64,000 nt of DNA from UBA6163 sp041753075 (GTDB lineage Bacteria > Planctomycetota > Planctomycetia > Pirellulales > Pirellulaceae). The position numbers were made by a program, and so were the translations under genes. The DNA is taken from positions 47,348-111,347 of the forward strand of contig JBGSVE010000097.1 in NCBI GenBank assembly GCA_041753075.1, read 5' to 3'. Of the stretch, positions 43,819-52,200 are shown piece after piece (within the stretch, counting starts at the first letter, position 1; the number at the start of each line of letters is the position of its first letter). Below the pieces are notes generated by a model, which did no database searches, was not told where the DNA came from, and saw only the letters and a program-made list of their open reading frames with translations.

Positions 43819-44889
43819 ATGTATCGCACTTTGCCCTGCATCGTTTTAACGTTGCTAATGCTCATTCCGGTTTTTGGCCAAGAATCAAAGCCCGCGGCAA
43901 AATTCGGCGATGACGTTGTTGCTAAGGCGGACAAGATTTTTGCTGACGCCGGTTTGCGACGCAGCGGCAAGACGATTGCCACGAATTTGACCGCTGACGT
44001 TTCTCGCGGAATGACCACGCTGGCACGTTCGCGGCGATCGCTCAAGATGGTGAACGATACCTGGAAACAAACCGCCGCGCAAATCTCGTTACTTTCACAC
44101 CAAGCCGAATTGCTGACGCGACAGAACATTGATCTGAACACACGATTGGCGCGGCCGCTGCTCGACGCGTCGACCAATAACCAACTCGTCGGCATGATTA
44201 ACGCCAACGTTAGCAAACTAAAACTTTACCAGGGCGAACATGAACGCTTGCAGGCGAAGTTGGCCCTTGATCGCAAAGCCGTCAACGATGCCGAGGCCGA
44301 ATATGCCGAAACGGTGCTGGGCCTGCGACGTAATTTCAACGTGGTCAAAGAGCAGCTTGAACAAAAACTTCAAGACGATCCGGTCAAAGTTGCGCTGCGA
44401 GTCTATCACGCGAACTTTGAAACACCGGACATCGCCTCGGCGGACGCCATTTTGTTCAGCGTCGAACGACGCTTGCAGCAAATCGAGCAGGAGATTTTTA
44501 GCGAATCGATTGCGCTAGATGTCTCCAGCGGGTCGTTGTACGTCAATGTCGTCGTTGGCGAAAAATCAACTCGAATGATTGTCGATAGCGGTGCCACGAT
44601 CGTCAGCCTACCTGCCTCAACTGCGGCCGAGTTAGGCGTCACGATTCCAGCCGACGCTCCGGTGCTGCGATTGGTTTTGGCCGATGGTCGCGAGATTCCC
44701 GGTCGCGCCGTGACGTTGGCCAAAGTCCGCATTGGACAATTCGAGGCCGAGAACGTCCAAGCTGCCGTCCTTGACGCGGTCGCGACCAACGCCGAACCGC
44801 TGCTGGGTATGAGTTTTCTGGGCAACTTCAAGTTCGAGATCGATGTGGCGGACAAGTCACTCAAACTGCTGCGCGTCGGTGCCGAATGA
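43819..44889 (+). CDS. Secreted retropepsin-like aspartyl protease
   Basis: A 356-residue protein. ATG 43819 gives a signal peptide (about 1-19, ending VFG). Residues 20-220 are charged, helical and probably coiled-coil (for example NVVKEQLEQKLQDD). The C-terminal clan AA domain starts near 235 and has the active-site motif IVDSGATIVSLP (Asp at about 255) and GMSFLGNFKFEID, as in the TIGR02281 family. One DSGA motif means a homodimer is needed for activity, like retropepsins. It converges on the DUF1598-like gene with seven bases between stops. Confidence 0.85.
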   Translation: MYRTLPCIVLTLLMLIPVFGQESKPAAKFGDDVVAKADKIFADAGLRRSGKTIATNLTADVSRGMTTLARSRRSLKMVNDTWKQTAAQISLLSHQAELLTRQNIDLNTRLARPLLDASTNNQLVGMINANVSKLKLYQGEHERLQAKLALDRKAVNDAEAEYAETVLGLRRNFNVVKEQLEQKLQDDPVKVALRVYHANFETPDIASADAILFSVERRLQQIEQEIFSESIALDVSSGSLYVNVVVGEKSTRMIVDSGATIVSLPASTAAELGVTIPADAPVLRLVLADGREIPGRAVTLAKVRIGQFEAENVQAAVLDAVATNAEPLLGMSFLGNFKFEIDVADKSLKLLRVGAE

Positions 44890-44896
44890 GTATCGA

Positions 44897-46624
44897 TTAC
44901 TTGGCGTTCCACCACCAAATTTCGTCCGGGTGATTCGCTGGGACTTGGTATTTTGTCGTCAACGAACGCAGCGGCGGGTACGAACGAAACGTCTTCTCCA
45001 CCGTACTAGCGGTGCTAACGACAACGCCACCACTGGCAACGACGACCGCGTGCCGCTGTTTGCCTTGATTGACGCGGTGCAACATCGCAATCGAATCGAC
45101 GGACCGGGGAACGGGAAATTGCCCCTGCGCTGGATCATCCAATAATAACGGTGCGACAATGCTCGGCATCCACTCGGCGGCATCGCTGCGGCGCAGCAGT
45201 TCGGCCAGCGCCGCCGCCTCGTACACTGACTCTAGCGCACTATAAACCGGGTGCAGCTCAGCGATCTCGTCAAAGTGCAAATTGAATTCATCGACAAACT
45301 CAGTGATGCGAACATCCTCGTCGCTCGCCAAGCGGCTTCCATCAGCAGCCGCAAGTTTGGTTTCACTTGATAGCTTCAGCGGTCTCCCCGCTAGCTCAAA
45401 CACGTGATGCTGATCATCCGACCGCACCGCGATTGGCGATCCGGTAAACCATAGACGCAGCAAATTCCCGTCAGGCACTCCTTCGCGGATGTGGCGAGTC
45501 ACCTGGTCAAGATAATTTCGCCGGCCCGTGGGCAACGGATGAATGCCAAATGCGAGTTGTTTCATGTGGCGATCGGCGTGGACCAGTAAGTGTCCCAGCG
45601 GCGAATCGCCAGCGGTTCCGAAGACGATCACTTGTTGTTTGCCGATCGCGTTGCTGAGTGCTTCGGCGGCTAATCCGATCGGCACGTCGCCGCTGCGGAC
45701 TTGGTCGGATACCGAGGCCGCGCTGGCTAGTGCCTGCGGTGATACTTCGATCGTGCAACCAAACGTTTGGCCAGAAAAAATCGAAGCCGCAGCGGTGGCA
45801 AAATAATCCAGCCGCAAGGTTGCGCGGCCGGTCTGGCGGTCCCGCAACCAACCTTGTGACCTTTCGACACCGCCAACCGCACCGACCAAGATCACGTCCT
45901 GCTTGTCAGGAACAAGCACGACATACTTTACGTCGCTCAAGCCACCGACATTGCGCATCACTTCATCAATTGGCAATCCACCAAGTCGAGCCTTCAGCAC
46001 AGCGAGCGACAGCCGGCGCAGCGAAACACAGCGATGATCGCTGGCCAAACGCCAATCGTGGTCGCCGGTACCGAGCATCACATCGATATTGGCCAGCATA
46101 TCGGCGGGCTTTGCGACCGTGACTTCGCCGACCAAGCCATCGGGATTCACACGAATGCCTTGTGGATACTCAATGATGCTGCTGTCTCCGCCTGCATCTG
46201 GCCAGACATCCGGTGAGACAGTCGATTGAATCAAGTCGATCAACGGACCAAAATTGGCCAGCGGATTGCCGCCACGAGCGCCGCCGGGCGAAGTTGACTT
46301 GGCGGTCAAGTCCACTTTGCTTGGCATAAAGCGTCCACTGCGGCTTGGCGAGTCGCTGTGACGATCAAGCTGGATGGCCAACAAACCGTCGCGCATCGAT
46401 TTCGGACTCGACATTTGACTCAGCGCATGCAATGCCTCAACAGGATTACTCCGTGTCGTTTGTTCCAGCGCAATCTTCGCCAGCGACTTGTCCCGTGCGG
46501 TGGCGCTTAATTGCCGCGCCGCCGTGATCTGGTCGCGGACGATCGCGTTTTTGTCATTGCGAAACTCTTGCGCAAAAGTCACCGCACCGAATACACAGCC
46601 AATCACCAGCATCATAGTACGCAT
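44897..46624 (-). CDS. Secreted DUF1598-like planctomycete protein
   Basis: A 575-residue protein. ATG 46624 is preferred over 46630 because AAAAGGG lies nine bases upstream; the start gives a signal peptide (about 1-18, ending TFAQ). The block FGPLIDLIQSTVSPDVWPDAGG...IEYPQGIRVNPDGLVG resembles what I recall of DUF1598, a family largely restricted to planctomycetes. A helical segment of about 80 residues precedes it. There are no catalytic motifs that I recognise. The palindromic repeat at 46654 lies just upstream, between this gene and the next. Confidence 0.65.
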   Translation of the reverse strand: MRTMMLVIGCVFGAVTFAQEFRNDKNAIVRDQITAARQLSATARDKSLAKIALEQTTRSNPVEALHALSQMSSPKSMRDGLLAIQLDRHSDSPSRSGRFMPSKVDLTAKSTSPGGARGGNPLANFGPLIDLIQSTVSPDVWPDAGGDSSIIEYPQGIRVNPDGLVGEVTVAKPADMLANIDVMLGTGDHDWRLASDHRCVSLRRLSLAVLKARLGGLPIDEVMRNVGGLSDVKYVVLVPDKQDVILVGAVGGVERSQGWLRDRQTGRATLRLDYFATAAASIFSGQTFGCTIEVSPQALASAASVSDQVRSGDVPIGLAAEALSNAIGKQQVIVFGTAGDSPLGHLLVHADRHMKQLAFGIHPLPTGRRNYLDQVTRHIREGVPDGNLLRLWFTGSPIAVRSDDQHHVFELAGRPLKLSSETKLAAADGSRLASDEDVRITEFVDEFNLHFDEIAELHPVYSALESVYEAAALAELLRRSDAAEWMPSIVAPLLLDDPAQGQFPVPRSVDSIAMLHRVNQGKQRHAVVVASGGVVVSTASTVEKTFRSYPPLRSLTTKYQVPANHPDEIWWWNAK

Positions 46625-46653
46625 CGTCATCTTCCCTTTTAGAATCGCAGCCA

Positions 46654-46682
46654 TTGTAGAACGATTGTCCCAATCGTTTGGG
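46654..46682. repeat. Dispersed palindromic repeat, family A, single-arm copy
   Basis: TTGTAGAACGATTGTCCCAA then TCGTTTGGG: the hairpin AACGATTG/CAATCGTT has a three-base loop. Compared with the copies at 25948 and 31291 both halves of the stem carry matching changes (GGTTG to GATTG and CAACC to CAATC), a compensatory pair. Confidence 0.7.
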
Positions 46683-46706
46683 TTCCCGCGAATTCATCCC
46701 CGCCAA

Positions 46707-48287
46707 CTAATCGACCAGCAGCGCCCAACGCCGCAGCATCTCGATACTGGGTCCTAGCTTCGGTTCCAACAACTCCCTGATCTCACCCGGTGACGACAGC
46801 ACGTTGCCGTCTTTTTGCAACGCGATCTTCTGGTCGATGACGAACGTAACCAACCGGTTCAGCACCACATCCAGCGGCGTTGCTCCATCAAGTTGGCCAA
46901 GCACATGGCACGAAATCATGTCGAGGTCAACCAATCGATGTTGCCGACTGGTGACCCGCCCGCCCGCGGCCGCCTGCAATCGCGCCAGCGGACATGCCGT
47001 CGGCGTCGCCGAAACTTCAGCCGCAAATCTTGGTGCGATCGTGCTCAATTCAACCGCCCCGACGATGAACGCATGAGTCAGCGTGTGGATCAGCGATTGC
47101 GTGTCGCGCTGATATTCATCCTGACTTTGTACCACCACCTTGCCACCGGCGAGCTCCTTTCGCACCTGCGACTGCAGATCCGAGATGGCAATCGAATTGG
47201 GCCAAGCCTTGGTCAAAATCATGAATGCCGTTTTGGTCATCGCATCGCCGATCGTAATCTTCGCGCCCGAAGGTGTATCAACGACAAGCGGTTGGTTGGA
47301 AAGAATTGCGTCGGGTTTTTGATTGGCCAATAAACAGGACGCGACCCGCAGCTTGCCAACGCCGCTGGTGAGGTCTTGTCGATCGAGTGTGACTTCTTGG
47401 TGACAGAGCAATGTTTGTCGAAAGGTACGTCGCATCAAGAAGTCAAGATACTGCTCGCGTTCGATGATTTCCATGTTCTTGAGCACACCGGCAACCTGCG
47501 GCGGATAACGCTCGAATTGCAAGTTCGACAATTCAACTTCGCTGAGATATTGCAAACCGTGACTCGCCGCTTGGTGAGCGAACTCGTGAAAGTACTTGGG
47601 CTCGTTGACCTCCTCCAATTGTTCATGAAACAAATACGCCTCATCAACATTCGAGAGCGAGCGAAATTCTTCGTGCAATGATCGACCGTAGGCACTCTCA
47701 TCAGGCACCGCTTTGGTCATAAAGGTCAAGAACGCCTTTGCTTGTTCGATCCGTTTCGCCGGATCGGCGAAGCCTTTCGTGTGGAATCGCATCATGTCGC
47801 GAATCATGCGACGTTGATGCCAACCGGGGAACGTGTTGTAGCTGACGAATGCGACGCCGTTGGGAGAAAGGTGTTCGCGGCAAATTGCCAAAATTTTGTC
47901 TCGCACGGCCTCAGGCACCCACGAAAAAACTCCGTGCGCAATGATGTAATCAAACTTGCCGTTCTCAGCCGAAAAATCGAGGATGCTTTGGGTTCGCAAC
48001 TCGATGTTGGTGAGGCCCAGCGAATTGACAAGCTGTTGTCCACTATCAATCTGGCGCGGCGAAAGATCGATCCCCAGGCATTGGCTGCCGGGAAAGGCGA
48101 CGGCCAGGGGAATGATGTTTCCGCCCTGACCACAAGCGAGTTCTAGGATGCGAGACCGTTCGACGGCGGTCGGTTGCATGCCATACAACGTGGCCAGTGT
48201 GGCCAGTCGGTCCGGGTGCGTTTGGGCATGAACGTAGTTTGGATACAGAACGTCGTCGTAACTCGTCGTGGTGGTTGCGTGGGTCAA
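46707..48287 (-). CDS. Class I SAM methyltransferase with regulatory domain
   Basis: A 526-residue protein with an N-terminal SAM domain (motif I ILELACGQGGNIIPLA near 47-62; LGIDLSPRQID; AHGVFSWVP), followed by a methyltransferase-regulatory domain (about 215-300, KYFHEFAHQAASHGLQYLSEVEL) and a C-terminal helical domain. The arrangement matches the PKMT-type protein lysine methyltransferases of rickettsiae and many uncharacterised bacterial proteins. It starts at TTG 48287, which overlaps the TGA of the 72-residue gene (TTGA at 48284-48287), so translation is probably coupled. Substrate unknown. Confidence 0.88.
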   Translation of the reverse strand: MTHATTTTSYDDVLYPNYVHAQTHPDRLATLATLYGMQPTAVERSRILELACGQGGNIIPLAVAFPGSQCLGIDLSPRQIDSGQQLVNSLGLTNIELRTQSILDFSAENGKFDYIIAHGVFSWVPEAVRDKILAICREHLSPNGVAFVSYNTFPGWHQRRMIRDMMRFHTKGFADPAKRIEQAKAFLTFMTKAVPDESAYGRSLHEEFRSLSNVDEAYLFHEQLEEVNEPKYFHEFAHQAASHGLQYLSEVELSNLQFERYPPQVAGVLKNMEIIEREQYLDFLMRRTFRQTLLCHQEVTLDRQDLTSGVGKLRVASCLLANQKPDAILSNQPLVVDTPSGAKITIGDAMTKTAFMILTKAWPNSIAISDLQSQVRKELAGGKVVVQSQDEYQRDTQSLIHTLTHAFIVGAVELSTIAPRFAAEVSATPTACPLARLQAAAGGRVTSRQHRLVDLDMISCHVLGQLDGATPLDVVLNRLVTFVIDQKIALQKDGNVLSSPGEIRELLEPKLGPSIEMLRRWALLVD

Positions 48288-48502
48288 ATTTCGCTCGGTT
48301 CCAATTGTTCGATCTTACTCATCGTGACGAGCGGATAGACGTGATGGTGATAATTGCCGTCATCGCAACGAACCAGAACGACAGCCGTCATCGAACTGGC
48401 CGTGACCATTTCACGATTCGCAATGTCGATGCGATCGCCACTGTTCATCGTTATGCGGATCGGTCCTTGCCTGATCCATTGATTCAATTCTTCGCGATCC
48501 AA
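48284..48502 (-). CDS. Small conserved-looking hypothetical protein
   Basis: A 72-residue protein starting at TTG 48502. The unusual start is well supported: AAGGAG lies seven bases upstream, a near-ideal ribosome site. The sequence (WIRQGPIRITMNSGDRIDI...) looks like a small beta-barrel. Its stop overlaps the methyltransferase start. Similar short proteins with a promoter-proximal DxxxLxxWIxxxPF start occur in many planctomycetes as far as I remember. Function unknown. Confidence 0.75.
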   Translation of the reverse strand: MDREELNQWIRQGPIRITMNSGDRIDIANREMVTASSMTAVVLVRCDDGNYHHHVYPLVTMSKIEQLEPSEI

Positions 48503-48549
48503 TGCCTTTCTCCTTCGCCATGAAACGTTTAAAGACTTATCCAGCCATT

Positions 48550-49140
48550 CTATTTAAGCGATGAACCAGGAGCCGGAAAGACAATATTGCGGTAGATTTC
48601 ACTCAGCGGTATCGAAACACCGACTGAGTCAATCGTAAGCACCTCGGTGATCGCTCGATACTCGACAAACGACCAAGTTGCATCGTCACGACGGCTGTAT
48701 ATTTCGATGTGTGGTTCAGTTTGTGAGATCAGAATCAGCTCACGCAGCGACTCGATTTGCCGGTAGTGGGCTGCCTTCTTGCCGCGATCGTACGTCTCGG
48801 TTGAATCCGACAGCACTTCGACCAACACGGCTGGATTGACAACCGTGCCTTTGGTATCGGCGTCGAACTGCGACCGCCCGCAGACGATCGAGGCATCGGG
48901 GTAGGTGTATAGCCCCGTGGCTTCGACCTTGATCCGCAAGTCGCTGTTGTAAGGCACGCAAGGCTTGCCTTTGAGCTGGTTACCGGCTTCTCGCGTAAAG
49001 TTCGTGGCGATCAAACTGTGTTCGAGTGAGCCACCTGCCATGGCGAACATTTCGCCGCGAAAGTATTCGCTCTTGGTGAAGGCTTGTCGCTCGCGCGCTT
49101 CGTATTCGGCCAGCGTTAGACGAGTAGCAGTAGCGGACAT
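48550..49140 (-). CDS. Uma2-family (DUF820) putative endonuclease
   Basis: A 196-residue protein from ATG 49140. PD-(D/E)XK-like features are the E in KSEYFRGEMFAMAGGS, the Asp in YPDASIVCG, the ExD/ExK-like VLVEVLSDSTETYDRGKK and the late ELILISQTEPHIEIYSR. Uma2 proteins are common in cyanobacteria and planctomycetes; their function is unproven. A second member lies at 56203-56742. A TATAAT-like -10 box lies about 46 bases upstream (49187-49192 on the opposite strand), but no clear -35 box. Confidence 0.9.
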   Translation of the reverse strand: MSATATRLTLAEYEARERQAFTKSEYFRGEMFAMAGGSLEHSLIATNFTREAGNQLKGKPCVPYNSDLRIKVEATGLYTYPDASIVCGRSQFDADTKGTVVNPAVLVEVLSDSTETYDRGKKAAHYRQIESLRELILISQTEPHIEIYSRRDDATWSFVEYRAITEVLTIDSVGVSIPLSEIYRNIVFPAPGSSLK

Positions 49141-49208
49141 GACCGGTACCATAAAGGCTTAAGCAACCGCGACAACTTGAAGCATGATTATACCGTAATC
49201 GCGTCGCC

Positions 49209-49234
49209 GACGGATACCCAAACGGGAATCCGTC
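49209..49234 (-). terminator. Hairpin after the Hcp-repeat protein gene
   Basis: GACGGATACCC pairs with GGGAATCCGTC (one mismatch) around an AAAC loop, 35 bases after the stop codon at 49269. There is no T-run behind it on the minus strand, so it may be a stabilising or factor-dependent end. Confidence 0.4.
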
Positions 49235-49268
49235 TCGCCGCCAAGGCAGTTGAACTCGCGCTTTGCGG

Positions 49269-52200
49269 CTAACTGGGCAGCGATTGATTGAACCTGGCGG
49301 CGAACAGCGGCAGGTCGCCACCATTGACGCTGCCATCGGCACCAAAATCGGCTGCGGGATTGTAGGTGCCTTGACCGGCGCTGGTGTTAAACGAACTTCC
49401 GAACAGCGGCAAATCGGCACCGTTGACGCTGCCATCGCGATTGGCATCGCCGACCAAAATGTTGAACGCGAACTCGAACATGCCCCCGGCACCGCCCACG
49501 CCGTCGCCATCGAGCGACGTACCGGCAAAGTCCTTGACCATGTCGGTGACGCGAACACGCAACCGATCATTGAAAATCGGAACCGACAGGTTGATGATCC
49601 CACGATTATTCGTCGCATCGTAGCTCAACGATATCACCGAGTTGTAGCTGGCCACGTTGATGCCCAACAGCGATACGTTTGAACTGTTGAAACCGACGAT
49701 CGGTTCGCTGAACTGGACGACCAACCGATTGATACCAGCATTGGGAATGACTTGGCCGCTGGTCAGCGCATAACCGACCCCGCTGCCCGCACCGATGCCA
49801 CCGCCATCGATCGCGTCGATGAAACCGGGCGAAGCGTTGGTGTTGGTCGCAAACACCGTCGCTATCGTCGGTGCGACCAAATCGGCCGCCGAAATCGCGA
49901 CCGCATAATCTTCGACCTCGCCATCGACGGCAAAACCGGTTGGGGCCAAGCCGCCGGTGCTGCTCAGTCGCACGCGAGCGATCGTATTGCCGGTGGTAAG
50001 TCCAGCGGGCACGGTGTAGTTCAGCGTTTGCAGGCCCGCAACGACGGCGATGTCGTCAAGAATCTTTTCGCCGATGTCGTCCCAATCGCCGTCGCGGTTG
50101 AAATCGATCCAGGCATCGACTTTGGCGGCAGCCGCATTGGCCACCGTGATATTGATACCGGCCAGCGTGTAATTGGTGGCCAAGTTACCGAACATCACGC
50201 CGTCTTCGTCGCCGCCGTCGCCGGTTGCCGTGGCATTGGGCAGACCGTTGACCTCGGTATCACGAAGGGACCCCAATCGCGGACCGATGGCGATGTGGCC
50301 GGCACCATTGTTCGCCAACAACGTTGGCAGCGGTGCCGGCGCATCGCCGAAATCGACCGCCACATCGACCGCAACTTGGAACGTATCGCTGCCAACCAAG
50401 TCGAACGAGTCCATCGCGTCGACGCGAATCGTAGCGATTCCCGATTGACCGGCCTTGAAGTCCAACACCAATTGATTCGCTGCATTGATCGAGGTGCTAT
50501 CGAACAAACCGGAACCACCCAGCACCGAGAAAGAATACTTCAGCGTCGCCGGGGCCTCCTGTTCGTCGGTAAAGAACGACGCCAGCGGAATGGTTCTAAT
50601 CGACGTGCTCGATTGCAGCGAACTGCCGATGCCCAACGACACTGGTGGGGTGATGAAGTCGACGAAGTTCGTGAACGACGTATTGGCCGGATCGGTCTGC
50701 AGCGTAATCGGCGGTGCCAGCGGGATGGCGTTGGGGCTATCGCTGCTAGGGCCGGGGCCATCAAGACTGCCAAGCGTTCCCAGCGCACCGTCGTACTTGA
50801 TAAATCGCGATGTGATTCGGCCGGCGTTGAGCCGCAGCCGCACCGTGCCCTCTGGATCCGACTGGGTGGCGTCCGTATTGATTGACTCGATAAATGCGTC
50901 CGTCAAAATCCATTCGCGGTAAGGAAGGTATTGAGAATCGCCGCCGACAAATGGAATGTTTCGTCGCTGGACAATCTTGAGGTCCGGCAACTTGACGCCA
51001 CTGGCTACCGCGTTGATGAAACCTGGCGCTGTGAAACCCAGCTCGGCGGAGATATCAAACGACTGTTGCGTCGCGGTGCCTCGTTTGGCAAGCTGGGTGG
51101 GAGCGGCGAGCGTGCCGACTTCCTGATCGACGAAATTTGTCGCCAGCCAGTTAAAATTGGCCACGGCTGCTTGGCTGACTTTGTTGCCACCGACGATCTC
51201 CAGGATCGTTTCGGGGATTTGATTGCTTGGAAATTGGAAGTCACCGAAGTTGCCGGTAAGCGAAGGACTGCCACTGCCTGGTCCTAGATTCCAGTTTATT
51301 CTGGTTTGCAGGACAGAGAGTTTTGAAGTCGCCAGCTCGATCCGTGGGCTGGCCAAAAGGTATTCATTGGTCGGCAGACTCGAACCGGCCGAATCGGAAT
51401 AGCGATAACCGGAAACGAAACTTCCTCCGAGTTTCCACTGAACTTCATCTGCTTCTGCTCCGGTCGCCTGGTTGTTCAGTGCGGCGAAGACAGTCACCTC
51501 TCCAAAGGGCAGTCTGCTCAGTACCCTCTCGAACAGCCCGAAGGAAGGGAGACTTTCGGACACTAGCTGAAAGTCGGTCGCGTCGGCCTTGCCGATCGTC
51601 CGCACGCCCGCTGAATTGGGGTTGCTCACCGACAGCGTGGCTCCCCAAGCGTTTTGGTCGAGTATTAGTTCGTTGTTGCTGTCGTCGTCAAATCGGACGC
51701 GAGGGAAAACGGCTGGGCCAAGCTTGCTACCGATCGCGTTTGGCGGCGTGCCCGTATTTGAGTTGAATCCACCTTTCGAAACGTCGTCATAACCCCGGGT
51801 TGCGGTGCCCAGTAAGTTACCCTCGCTGTCAACCTTATTGGAAACTAATGCAATCTTGCTGGGCCGCAGATCGACAAAACTGGTTTCGACTTGTGCGCCC
51901 GGCAAAAGTTCGGTGGTGTAGTTCGTGAAAAAGACGTCAGACAACTCCCAGCGGTAACTTTCGACCCGCTTGGTATTGATCGTTTCGTAGCGATGAACGG
52001 AAACTTGGTCGATCTTGTCCCCCCGAGCCGTCGCCAAGAAAAATCCCGGTGAGTACAGACCACGCGCAGCGGCGATTTGGAAAAGTCCGAGCTCTAATTC
52101 TCCAAAGCTTGGGCCGCTAGTAAACGAGATCGCACGGTTAATTTCCCAGCCAACCGCATTGAGCGAGATTTCGGACGTTTGACCATTCTCGACAATGTGC

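Noticed and set aside
49752..50885. 377-residue open frame opposite the surface protein gene
   Set aside because: Antisense to the GEVED and cadherin-like parts of the surface protein, rich in Arg, Gln and Asp and without any motif.
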